Below are positions 16,613-25,025 of a stretch of 64,000 nt of DNA, in pieces (position 1 is the first letter of the stretch; every line of letters begins with the position of its first letter). Made by a program: the position numbers and the translations under genes. A model generated the notes under the pieces. It was not told the origin of the DNA and ran no database searches. It worked only from the letters and a program-made list of their open reading frames with translations. The DNA is from Kribbella pratensis (GTDB taxonomy: Bacteria > Actinomycetota > Actinomycetes > Propionibacteriales > Kribbellaceae), in the NCBI RefSeq assembly GCF_004366075.1, contig NZ_SODU01000003.1, forward strand, positions 1,426,001 through 1,490,000, read 5' to 3'.

Positions 16613-18037
16613 TCAGTCGAGGGGGCGGTAGTTGAGGCCTAGGGCCTCGATGCGGGCCAGGTGGGGGCGGAGGCGGGCGAGGAACTCGTCGTACGAGACC
16701 TTCGGGGAGCCCCAGGCGCGTTCGGCGAAGGCGGACAGGCGCGGCAGGAGCATGTAGCCGACCTGCTCCGGGCCTTCCATGTACTCGGTCCAGATCTGGC
16801 ACTGGGTCCCGACGATCAGCGCCTTCTCCTGGTCGGACAGCGCCGCCGGGATCACCTCGAAGTCGTACACCTTCTCCAGCGGGATGTTCCCGCCGATGGC
16901 GAGCGGCTCGGTCGCGGGGTCGCCCTGGTAGTAGTCGAAGTACACCGACTCACACGGCGCCATCACGACTTCGTGCCCCGCCTTCGCCGCGACCTCGCCG
17001 CGCTGGGCGCTCCGCCACGCCATGATGACCGCGTCCTTCGGGCAGTCGGTCTCGACCATCTCGTCCCAGCCGACCAGCCGGCGCCCTTCCTCGGCCAACA
17101 CCTCCGCGACCTGCGCGGTGAACCAGCCCTGCAACTGCCCCGGCTCGTCCAGCCCGAGCTCGGCCTGCCGCTTCTGCGCCGCCTCCGACTCGGCCCACTG
17201 CACCGACGGGCACTCGTCGCCACCCAGGTGGATGTACGGCGACGGGAAGATCTCCAGCACCTCACGCAGCACGGTCTTCACGAACTCGACGGTCGCGTCG
17301 TTCACGTTCAGCACGTCGTCGCTGATGCCCCAGTACTGGCGGACCGTCAACTGCCGGTCCGGGTGGTTCCCGAGCTCCGGGTACGCCGCGATCGCGGCCT
17401 GCATGTGACCCGGCAGGTCGATCTCCGGTACGACGGTGATCCCGCGGTCCGCTGCGTACGCGACGATCTCGCGCAGGTCGTCCTTGGTGTAGAACCCGCC
17501 GTGCGGCGTGCCGTCGTACTCGAACTCCTGCTGGCCGTGCGACATCTTGCCGACCATGGTCTCGGCCCGCCACGCGCCGACCTCGGTGAGCCGCGGGTAC
17601 GCCTCGATCTCGACCCGCCAGCCCTGGTCGTCGGTGAGGTGGAAGTGCAGCACGTTCAGCCGGTGCAGTGCGAGCACGTCGATGATCCTGAGGACGAACT
17701 CCTTCGGCATGAAGTGCCGCGCGACGTCGAGCATCATCCCGCGCCAGCCGAACCGCGGCGCGTCCTCGACGTGCGCCAGCGGTACGGCGACCTTCCCGTC
17801 CGCGGCCGGCTCCGCCGACTCCACCAGCTGGGCGTACGTCGTCTCCGCGTACCGCAGCGCGTCCTCGGAGCCGGCCGTGAGCCGAGCGCCGTCCGCGCTG
17901 ATGTCGATGCGGTACTCGTTCGGGTCGAGGTTCTCGACCACGTCCCGGACGGCGTCGGCGACCGGGTCGGCAGTGATCCACCGGCCTTCGTCGACGGTGA
18001 GTTGTCGCGGGGCAGGGACGATCGCGATGTCGGACAT
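16613..18037 (-). CDS. Beta-N-acetylhexosaminidase, glycoside hydrolase family 20
   Basis: This 474-residue enzyme removes terminal beta-linked GlcNAc or GalNAc. Domain order is an N-terminal GH20b-type domain (about 1-90) followed by the TIM barrel starting at FGWRGMMLDVARHFMP. The catalytic Asp-Glu pair is D274-E275 in HLGGDECPS, as needed for substrate-assisted catalysis. LNVLHFHLTDDQGWRVEI is also a family hallmark. There is no signal peptide, so it probably acts in the cytoplasm, for example on imported chitooligosaccharides or peptidoglycan sugars. ATG 18037 has GGAG 8 nt upstream. It is divergent from an MFS gene. Confidence 0.95.
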   Translation of the reverse strand: MSDIAIVPAPRQLTVDEGRWITADPVADAVRDVVENLDPNEYRIDISADGARLTAGSEDALRYAETTYAQLVESAEPAADGKVAVPLAHVEDAPRFGWRGMMLDVARHFMPKEFVLRIIDVLALHRLNVLHFHLTDDQGWRVEIEAYPRLTEVGAWRAETMVGKMSHGQQEFEYDGTPHGGFYTKDDLREIVAYAADRGITVVPEIDLPGHMQAAIAAYPELGNHPDRQLTVRQYWGISDDVLNVNDATVEFVKTVLREVLEIFPSPYIHLGGDECPSVQWAESEAAQKRQAELGLDEPGQLQGWFTAQVAEVLAEEGRRLVGWDEMVETDCPKDAVIMAWRSAQRGEVAAKAGHEVVMAPCESVYFDYYQGDPATEPLAIGGNIPLEKVYDFEVIPAALSDQEKALIVGTQCQIWTEYMEGPEQVGYMLLPRLSAFAERAWGSPKVSYDEFLARLRPHLARIEALGLNYRPLD

Positions 18038-18169
18038 CCGGAGTCTCCAGAGGCGCGGTGAGATATGTCGGAACGATCCTATAAGTGCGTGGAAGTCGGT
18101 GGCGGAGAGCAGTCGTGAGCATCCGTAACGGAGCTGCCTTCTGCGTCAGGTTCATGAGAAGGTTTGCCC

Positions 18170-19369
18170 GTGACAAGCGAGCGGCAGCGGACGACCCTGC
18201 GGGTCCTGGTGGCGAGCAACGCGCTCGGTGGGGTCGCAACGGCGAGCGGATTCGCCGTCGCGGCTCTGCTCGCGGAGAACGTCTCCGGCTCCACGTCCAT
18301 GGCCGGTCTGGTCGCCACGTCGACCACACTGGGCGCAGCCGTTCTCGCCGTACCGCTGGCCGGTCTGGCTCGCTCACACGGTCGACGGGTCTCGTTGAGC
18401 GTCGGCTATCTGATCGCCTTCGTGGGCGCTGCGCTGACGATTCTCGCCGCGCAGATCGGCTCGCTGGCGCTGCTGCTGGCTGCGGGCTGTTTCTTCGGCA
18501 GCGGCTCGGCCTCGAACCTCCAGTCGCGGTACGCCGCCACGGACGCCGCAGAGCCCAGCCGCATCGCCCGTTCGCTCGGGCTGGTCGTCTGGGCCACCAC
18601 GATCGGTGTGATCGTCGGACCGAACTTGACCGGTGTCGGCGGCTCGGTGGGCGCGTCACTCGGCATCCTGGCCCTGGCGGGTCCGTACGTGTTCTCCGTC
18701 GTCGCCTTCGGCCTCAGCGCGGCCACGGTGTGGGTCGGCATGCGCAGTCAAGTACGGCCGGGCAAGGTGGAGCGGCAGCCGCTCGCCGAGACGTTCCGCC
18801 AGGTCATCCGCATCCCGCACGCGCGTCTCGGCCTGCTGGCGATCGCGACGGCACACGCGGTGATGGTCGGGGTGATGTCGATGACTTCGGTCCACCTGCG
18901 CCACCACGGCGCCTCGCTGACGATCGTCGGCTTCGTCATCAGCGGGCATGTGGCCGGCATGTACGCCCTGTCCCCGCTGACCGGGTGGCTGGCCGATCGG
19001 CTCGGCCGGATCCCCACGATCGGCATCGGGCTCGGCATTCTCGCGGTCGCGATGACACTGGCCGCTGTTGCGCCGGACGACGCGCACGCGCTGACCGGGC
19101 TGGCGCTGTTCACCCTGGGCCTCGGTTGGTCCGCCTGTCTGGTGGCCGGCTCCACGCTGCTGTCGCGGTCCGTGCCGGACGGCATCCGTACGTCGGCGCA
19201 GGGCCTGTCGGACCTGACGATGGGCGTCCTGGCTTCCCTTTCGGGCACAGCGGCCGGCCCGGTCCTCGCGTACCTCGGTTTCCACTGGCTGGCCGTCTTC
19301 TGCGGCATCCTCCTCATTCCGGCCGCCCTGCTCGCTGCAACGACCAAACAGGCAGTAGCTAGGGTCTAG
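18170..19369 (+). CDS. MFS transporter
   Basis: This 399-residue protein has about 12 hydrophobic segments arranged in two six-helix halves. The motif between helices 2 and 3 is LARSHGRRVSLSVGYLIAF, and the equivalent in the second half is GWLADRLGRIPTIGIGLG. Such proteins export small molecules using the proton gradient; the ligand is unknown. I chose GTG 18170, preceded by AGAAGG; the TTG at 18164 is in frame. It is followed after 4 bp by a methyltransferase gene, so both are probably in one transcript. Confidence 0.88.
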   Translation: MTSERQRTTLRVLVASNALGGVATASGFAVAALLAENVSGSTSMAGLVATSTTLGAAVLAVPLAGLARSHGRRVSLSVGYLIAFVGAALTILAAQIGSLALLLAAGCFFGSGSASNLQSRYAATDAAEPSRIARSLGLVVWATTIGVIVGPNLTGVGGSVGASLGILALAGPYVFSVVAFGLSAATVWVGMRSQVRPGKVERQPLAETFRQVIRIPHARLGLLAIATAHAVMVGVMSMTSVHLRHHGASLTIVGFVISGHVAGMYALSPLTGWLADRLGRIPTIGIGLGILAVAMTLAAVAPDDAHALTGLALFTLGLGWSACLVAGSTLLSRSVPDGIRTSAQGLSDLTMGVLASLSGTAAGPVLAYLGFHWLAVFCGILLIPAALLAATTKQAVARV

Positions 19370-19373
19370 CGGT

Positions 19374-20069
19374 GTGAGCATCGCGGAGGGCGGTATCCCG
19401 AGTCCGAACATCTGGCACCACCCGAAGGTGTACGAGATCGAGAACCGGGCGGTCGACCCGAACGGCGTGATCGAGCCGGCGATGCGGGCGATCCGCGACT
19501 GGGCCGGCGCGACGGTCCTCGACATCGGCTGCGGCACCGGGTTCCATCTGCCGACGTTCGCCGCGACGGCCGCACAGGTGATCGGCGTCGAGCCGCACGG
19601 AGCCCTGGCGGACGCGGCCCGTCGACGTACGCAGGCCTTGCCGAACGTCGACGTACGACAGGGCACGGCGCAACGCCTGCCGGTACCGGACGCCTCGATC
19701 GACGTGATGCACGCGCGCTGGGCGTACTTCTTCGGGCCGGGGTGCGAGCCCGGGCTGGCCGAGCTCGACCGGGTGATGCGCCGCGGCGGGACCGCGTTCG
19801 TGATCGACAACGACGGGAGCCGGTCGACGTTCGGTGAGTGGTTCAGTACGTCGTACCCGAAGATCAAGGCGCCTGTGGTGGAACGGTTCTGGACCGATCG
19901 CGGCTGGCACCGGACGCCGCTGGCCATGGGCTGGCGGTTCGAGAGCCGCGCCGATCTCGAGGCGGTCGTGAAGATCGAGTTCACGCCTCAGGACGCCAAG
20001 CGGATCCTGGCCTCGCATCAAGGAGTAGAGGTCGACTACGCGATCAACCTGTGGAGTCGAACCTTCTAG
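19374..20069 (+). CDS. Class I SAM-dependent methyltransferase
   Basis: This 231-residue Methyltransf_11-type protein binds S-adenosylmethionine through VLDIGCGTGFHLPTFA (about 45-60). The later ELDRVMRRGGTAFVIDND corresponds to the post-motif III strand. The start is GTG 19374, only 4 bp after the MFS stop. The C-terminal part (FTPQDAKRILASHQGVEVDYAINLW) is well conserved-looking but gives no substrate clue. A small molecule modified and then exported by the MFS neighbour is a reasonable but unproven idea. Confidence 0.88.
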   Translation: MSIAEGGIPSPNIWHHPKVYEIENRAVDPNGVIEPAMRAIRDWAGATVLDIGCGTGFHLPTFAATAAQVIGVEPHGALADAARRRTQALPNVDVRQGTAQRLPVPDASIDVMHARWAYFFGPGCEPGLAELDRVMRRGGTAFVIDNDGSRSTFGEWFSTSYPKIKAPVVERFWTDRGWHRTPLAMGWRFESRADLEAVVKIEFTPQDAKRILASHQGVEVDYAINLWSRTF

Positions 20070-20160
20070 ACGACACTCTGTGGTCTGCGGACGGACCTCC
20101 GGTCCTCATAGGGTTGACGCACCACTTGACGGGGCATTCCTGGGGAGGCGCCAGCCACGG

Positions 20161-20712
20161 ATGGACGGACTGCTGCTCGATCACGTGCCGGGGCTGCCGG
20201 GGCGGCTCCGGATTGACGTAGGTGAGCAGCGTGCGGTGGTGGTGCCTCAGGCTGCCGACCGCCGCAGGCTGGCCGACATCGTGACCGGACTGGACGATCC
20301 ACCGCCTGGTGCGCTGGTGCTGGCCGGCGGAACGGTCCGGCTGGTGCCTGCGGAAGGCGGCCTGCTCCCCCACCTCACTGTGCTCGGCAACGTGATGCAC
20401 GGGCACCGCACGTCGCAGGCGATCACCAGACAGGCCGCGCGGGAAGCGAGTGTGGTCAAGGCGATCGGCTGTGGGCTGGAAGACGTGCTGGACCGCTACC
20501 CGTACGAGATCACCGCAGGCCGTCGCCGCCTGGCCGGAGTGGCTCGGGCACTCGGCGCGTACCCGCGAGCGATCGTGCTGGAGGACGCCAACGGCCTGCC
20601 TACGTGGGGATCGCTCCTGTCGCTCCGCCCCAATCCCGACCTGGCCTCAGCCGCGCTGCTGCTCATCACGACCAGCGCGTCACGGACTACGGGGTTTGCC
20701 GATGCTGAGTAG
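20161..20712 (+). CDS. Degenerate ABC ATPase-like protein (predicted catalytically dead)
   Basis: This 183-residue protein aligns by eye along the core of a sugar-importer ABC ATPase, but the catalytic motifs are lost. Where Walker A (GxxGxGKST) should be there is VVVPQAADRRRLADIVTGLD, with no GK[ST]. The LLPHLTVLGNVMHG segment keeps the post-Q-loop pattern but has no Q-loop Gln. The signature LSGGQ reads ITAGRRR; Walker B reads AIVLEDANG; the H-loop region LLLITTSAS lacks His. The rest (RRRLAGVARALGAYPRAIVLED) still follows the fold. It overlaps the lipoprotein gene by 11 bp and leads the operon. It may be a structural or regulatory pseudo-ATPase. Start ATG 20161. Confidence 0.68.
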   Translation: MDGLLLDHVPGLPGRLRIDVGEQRAVVVPQAADRRRLADIVTGLDDPPPGALVLAGGTVRLVPAEGGLLPHLTVLGNVMHGHRTSQAITRQAAREASVVKAIGCGLEDVLDRYPYEITAGRRRLAGVARALGAYPRAIVLEDANGLPTWGSLLSLRPNPDLASAALLLITTSASRTTGFADAE

Positions 20713-21946
20713 CCGCAGAGCGTTCCTGGGAACCGCAGCAACGCTTCTGCTCGCCGGGTGCTCGAGTGACGTACTGGGACTGCGACGTGCGGTCCGCGTG
20801 GCCGTCAGCTGGAGCGGCGAGGAACTGCGCGCGTTCCACAAGGTCCTGGACGGCCTGAGCCTGAGCTACCCGGTCGAGGTCGTGCCGCTCGGCGACGACA
20901 TCTCCACCGCCTTCGGCGCGCGCTCCACCCGCAGACCGGACATCGTCATGCTGCCGCAACCGGGTCTGGTCCCCCGCCATCTCTCTGACCTGGAGCCGAT
21001 CCCCGACGACATCGCACCACTCGGTCGGGCCCGCCTCTGGAAAGAGCTCCTGGTCCATGAAGGAACGACGTACGGCGTGCCGTTCAAGACAGCGCACAAG
21101 TCGGCGGTCTGGTACCGCCCCTCGGTGTTCCGGCAGGTCGGCGTACAGCCGCCACGGCTGTGGAGCGAGTGGCTGACGCTGAACCGGACGCTGACAGAGG
21201 CGGGCGTCACGCCGTTCGCACTGGCCGCAGGTGACGGCTGGGTCCTGACGGACTTCCTGGAGAACGTCCTGCTGGGCATCGCGCCGTCCGTGTACTTGGG
21301 GCTGGCTACGGCGACAGACCCGCGGCCGTCGCAGCAGCCGCAGTTCGGGGCCGCACTGCGGTTGCTGGGCACCATGTGGTCGGCACCTGGCCTGCTGGCC
21401 GGCGGAGTGGAGGAGTCGCTCGTCCAGCAGTTCCCGGACGCGGTGGTGGAGGTGTTCGGCCACCGCAAGGCCGCTATGGTGCTCGCGTCCGACTTCGCCG
21501 AACCAGTGGTGCGCTCGTTTGCCGCAGACCCCAGCGACATAGGGCTCTTCACGTTCCCTCCCATGACTGCCGGCGCTGCTGCACCCGTAGTCGTCGGAGG
21601 CGACGTGATGGTGCTGCCGAAGCCGACGACCGAAGACGCACGCGACCTTGTACGCCGGTTGTCCGCGCCGGCCGCTGCGAACCCGTGGATCGCCGAAGGC
21701 GGGTTCCTGGTCGACGGACGGACCAGCGGGTACTCCCCCGAGCTCACCCGGCTCGCCGAGCAGCTGACCAGGCCGGGAGAGCAACTGCAGTTCGACCTCT
21801 CGGACCGGCTCGGTCGCATCGGAGACATCAATGGGCTGTGGCGAGTGCTGACCGACTTCCTGGTCGCGGTCGGCCGTCGTGACACCGCCGTACAGGATGC
21901 GGTCGACGACGCGATGGCCGAACTGCGGAAGGTGGAGGAGGGCTGA
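20702..21946 (+). CDS. Extracellular solute-binding lipoprotein (ABC importer, carbohydrate type suspected)
   Basis: This 414-residue protein has a Tat/Sec-like signal with SRRAFLG and a lipobox LLAGC, so it should be lipid-anchored outside the cell. The body has features of family-1 solute-binding proteins: RPDIVMLPQPGLV, the hinge-like YGVPFKTAHKSAVWYR and the late PVVVGGDVMVLPK. The ligand is unknown; sugars are usual for this family. ATG 20702 overlaps the pseudo-ATPase gene by 11 bp, and its TGA overlaps the permease ATG by 1 base (TGATG). Tight coupling argues for one complex. Confidence 0.87.
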   Translation: MLSSRRAFLGTAATLLLAGCSSDVLGLRRAVRVAVSWSGEELRAFHKVLDGLSLSYPVEVVPLGDDISTAFGARSTRRPDIVMLPQPGLVPRHLSDLEPIPDDIAPLGRARLWKELLVHEGTTYGVPFKTAHKSAVWYRPSVFRQVGVQPPRLWSEWLTLNRTLTEAGVTPFALAAGDGWVLTDFLENVLLGIAPSVYLGLATATDPRPSQQPQFGAALRLLGTMWSAPGLLAGGVEESLVQQFPDAVVEVFGHRKAAMVLASDFAEPVVRSFAADPSDIGLFTFPPMTAGAAAPVVVGGDVMVLPKPTTEDARDLVRRLSAPAAANPWIAEGGFLVDGRTSGYSPELTRLAEQLTRPGEQLQFDLSDRLGRIGDINGLWRVLTDFLVAVGRRDTAVQDAVDDAMAELRKVEEG

Positions 21947-23718
21947 TGGGCCTGCAGACCAACGGCCTGTCGCTCGAGATCGTCGGCCGGGAGATCACCG
22001 GCCGTCCGGTGCAGGGCAAGCCGCGCCGACCCGCCGGACCGTACCTGCTGGGGCTGCCGGCGTTGCTGTTGAGCTGTGTGCTGCTGGTACCGATCGGTGT
22101 GACCGTGGTGGCGGCGTTCCGGACGCGTGGCGGGTTCGGGTTCGGCAACTTCGCGGTGATGAGCGACCCGTCCGCGCTGCATGCCGTGGGCAACAGTCTG
22201 TTATGGGTCATGGTCGCATTCGGGACCGTGGTGGTCGGGTTCTTCCTTGCTCTGTTGAGTTATCGGCTCCCGGCTGTCACGACGTTCCTGCAGCCCGCAC
22301 TGGTCATTCCGTTCGCTGTGTCGGTGCTGGCGTCCGGTGCGACGTTCCGGCTGATCTTCGACCCGACACCGGAGCGCGGGACGATCACTGCCGTCTGGAC
22401 GCGGCTGTTCGGCACCAGCCCGGTGTGGCTGGGTCCTGGCCTGTTCTGGCTGGTGCTGGTGTCCGCGTTCGGCTGGACCTGGCTCGGGTACGTCGTGTCG
22501 CTCTTCCGCGCCGGTCTGGACGCGATACCGGACGACGTGTCGCGGACGATCACAGCTGAAGGCGTGACGGGCTGGAGACGGCTGCGGGCGTTGGAGATCC
22601 CGCTGCTGCGTCCGGTGACCGGTGTGGTCACGCTGACGCTGGTGATTGCAGCAGTGCGGGTGTTCGACCTGGTGCTGATCGTCGTACCAGGGTCGATGCA
22701 GCGGTCCGCCGACGTACTGGGGCTGAACTGGTGGCGGGCCACGACGACAGGTGACGACTCCGGACGTACGGCGGCGCTCGGTGTCGTGCTGTTCGCGATC
22801 GTCGCGGCAGTCGGACTGATCGGCGTCCGCGGACTGCGCCGGCGGCGGTGGGCGATGCCGGTGACCGTCGTACGGCCGGATCCGTCACTAGGGCGACCGA
22901 AGCCGGGCAGGGTGGTACGGCGGTTCGGTTGGCTCATCGGGCTTGCTGTGGCACTGGTGTGGATCTTCCCGGCCGTCGTACTCGTCGCTACGGCGTTGCA
23001 CGCACCGCGGGAAGCCGGTCTCCGCGGGTGGTGGTCGCTGTCCGGCCTGGGGTTCTCGTCGTTCGCTGCCGCGGCCAACGTCGGGTTGTTCCGGGCTCTG
23101 CTGTCCACGCTGGTGATCGCGGCCGCTGCAACTGCTGTCTTGCTCGTGATCGCCGTACCAACGGCCTACCTGGTCGCCTGGGGCGGTCTGCCGACGCGAC
23201 TCGGGCGAATCGCGATGGGCGTGTTCGTCGTACTGGCCGTGACACCAGTGCAGATGTACGCCGCTCCGCTGCGGGATGCGATCGACACAGCCGGCTTGGC
23301 CGGGTCGCGGGTCGCACTGGCATTGGTACACGCGGCGGCCGGTCTACCGTTCGCCGTACTGCTGCTGCGATCCGCCTTCGCCTCTGCCCCACCAGCGCTC
23401 GTGTCCGAGGCTCTGCAGGGTCCAGCGCGACAGAGCGCCGTATTGGCGACTGTGCAGCGGACATACCGCCCTGCACTGGTTGCTGTTGCCGTGCTGGAGT
23501 TCGCGCTGGTGTGGAACGACTTCATCGTCGGGTTTCTGATCAGTGGTCCTGGTACGACGCCGTTGTCGCTGGTGCTGTGGGGTGAGGCGCGGCAGTTCTC
23601 CACGTCGAGCGGACCGGTCGCTGCTGCGGCTGTTGTCGCGTCGGTAGTACCTGTGGTTCTCATGCTGTCGTTCTGGCGGACCGTGGTGCGCGGACTGACG
23701 ACAGGGAGCCGGCCATGA
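21946..23718 (+). CDS. Fused double ABC permease (MalF-like plus MalG-like halves in one chain)
   Basis: This 590-residue membrane protein contains two binding-protein-dependent permease domains. The first (about 32-300) starts with PYLLGLPALLLSCVLLVPIG and has an EAA-type loop at about 204-221 (AEGVTGWRRLRALEIPLL). An Arg-rich linker (RGLRRRRW) follows. The second (about 325-585) has a weaker EAA loop near 487-510 (SEALQGPARQSAVLATVQ). The halves resemble MalF/MalG-type subunits, normally separate proteins of about 280-300 residues. Fusion fixes the heterodimer 1:1. The start overlaps the lipoprotein stop by 1 base. Confidence 0.87.
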   Translation: MGLQTNGLSLEIVGREITGRPVQGKPRRPAGPYLLGLPALLLSCVLLVPIGVTVVAAFRTRGGFGFGNFAVMSDPSALHAVGNSLLWVMVAFGTVVVGFFLALLSYRLPAVTTFLQPALVIPFAVSVLASGATFRLIFDPTPERGTITAVWTRLFGTSPVWLGPGLFWLVLVSAFGWTWLGYVVSLFRAGLDAIPDDVSRTITAEGVTGWRRLRALEIPLLRPVTGVVTLTLVIAAVRVFDLVLIVVPGSMQRSADVLGLNWWRATTTGDDSGRTAALGVVLFAIVAAVGLIGVRGLRRRRWAMPVTVVRPDPSLGRPKPGRVVRRFGWLIGLAVALVWIFPAVVLVATALHAPREAGLRGWWSLSGLGFSSFAAAANVGLFRALLSTLVIAAAATAVLLVIAVPTAYLVAWGGLPTRLGRIAMGVFVVLAVTPVQMYAAPLRDAIDTAGLAGSRVALALVHAAAGLPFAVLLLRSAFASAPPALVSEALQGPARQSAVLATVQRTYRPALVAVAVLEFALVWNDFIVGFLISGPGTTPLSLVLWGEARQFSTSSGPVAAAAVVASVVPVVLMLSFWRTVVRGLTTGSRP

Positions 23719-25016
23719 GTGAGGAGCAGCCGAAGCCGACGCAAGAGCCACCAGAGGAGCAGTCGCGGATCCAGGAGTTCTCCCTGGTCGTCGGCGGTGT
23801 CGCATCCGCGTTGCTCACCGACCTCACCTCCCAGCTGCTGAACCAGAGCCTCGGCCAACGCGGCATTGTGCAGTGGGTCGGGTACTCCGTGGCCGCTCTG
23901 CTCGTGGTCATCTCTTACCTTCGGCTGCGTGCACGGCGCCGGCGTGCACGCAGCCGCCGCCTGCAAGGCGCGAGTGAACTGCACGCTGCGGCCGAGGAAG
24001 CCGAGCAGTGGATGATCGCGCTCGGCTCGGACGCCGGCGGGATGGCCGCCGCCGAGTGGTTCACGGTCAACGAGGACTGGCTCCGCGACCTGGTTGCGAC
24101 CGAGAAGCCGCAGAACGCGGCCGTCGACGACTACGCCCGGATCTGCGACGCCCTCGAGGCGTGGTACGTACGCCGTCCCGACCCCGAAGCCCTCCTCGAA
24201 CTGAGCGAGCTCCTGAGCGCCACGGCCGAGGCCAACGGACGCCGGGGTCTCGCCGAGCTCGCAGCGGCGCGCGCGGCAACGGCGTACCGGATGCTGGGTG
24301 ACCTGGACACCGCCAGCACCCGGCTGGGCGTCTCCGACAACATCGCGACCCACGGCCGTACGGCGGCTGCGCTGAAGATGAGGCGCCAAGTCGAACGCGC
24401 CCTGCTGCACCTGGCCCGGGCCGAACGCGCACCAGCCGGCAACGACCGCGACGAGGCCGTCCTGAACGCCCGCGACCGTCTCGACGACGCACGACTCGCT
24501 CGCCCCGGTCCTGACCTCGCGGCCGATGTGGCGATCTCCATCAACCTCGCCGTCGTGCACCTGTATCAGCACGACGACGAAGGCGCCCTGGAGCAGCTGC
24601 GACCCGCACTCGCCCGTGCTACAGCGGCCGGCGACGTGAGTGGACAGGCCCATGCGCTGGAGCTCATGGGCGTGGCCGCGTGGATGCGGCGCAACCAGCA
24701 CGAGGCCGGCAGCCGGTGGGAGCATGCCGCCCATCTGTACGCCGAGATCGACGAACGCGAAGGCCACGCCCGCTGCCTGCAGCACCTCGGCTCCGCGGCC
24801 GTCCACTCCGGCGACCTGGACACCGCGCGCGAACTGCTCGAACGGAGCGCGACGCTGCGGACGTCGGAGAGCGAGATCCTCACCAAGTACCTCGACGCGG
24901 CCCGCCGTACCTCGGAACTTCCCGTCGTCGCCGACGACCCACCACGCCGTACGGCGGTCACCTGGCTGAAACGCCTCCTGCGGACGGTCAGACGTTTTGT
25001 CGGCGGGCTCACCTAG
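23715..25016 (+). CDS. Membrane-anchored TPR-like protein
   Basis: This 433-residue protein has an acidic Pro/Glu N-terminus, two hydrophobic stretches (about 23-40 and 52-70, ending in an RLRARRRRARSRR anchor) and a long alpha-helical C-terminal region of about 330 residues. That region has TPR-like helical hairpins (ANGRRGLAELAAARAATAYR, GQAHALELMGVAAWMRRNQH, EGHARCLQHLGSAAVHSGD). TPR arrays bind partner proteins. The ATG overlaps the permease stop by 4 bp, so it is translated with the transporter. A scaffold or regulator of the transporter is the simplest guess. radA follows after 9 bp. Confidence 0.72.
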   Translation: MSEEQPKPTQEPPEEQSRIQEFSLVVGGVASALLTDLTSQLLNQSLGQRGIVQWVGYSVAALLVVISYLRLRARRRRARSRRLQGASELHAAAEEAEQWMIALGSDAGGMAAAEWFTVNEDWLRDLVATEKPQNAAVDDYARICDALEAWYVRRPDPEALLELSELLSATAEANGRRGLAELAAARAATAYRMLGDLDTASTRLGVSDNIATHGRTAAALKMRRQVERALLHLARAERAPAGNDRDEAVLNARDRLDDARLARPGPDLAADVAISINLAVVHLYQHDDEGALEQLRPALARATAAGDVSGQAHALELMGVAAWMRRNQHEAGSRWEHAAHLYAEIDEREGHARCLQHLGSAAVHSGDLDTARELLERSATLRTSESEILTKYLDAARRTSELPVVADDPPRRTAVTWLKRLLRTVRRFVGGLT

Positions 25017-25025
25017 GTTGGTCCC

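Noticed and set aside
20450-20701. N-terminal extension of the solute-binding protein
   Set aside because: The extension lacks a signal peptide and covers the pseudo-ATPase gene; the ATG at 20702 starts a clear lipoprotein signal.
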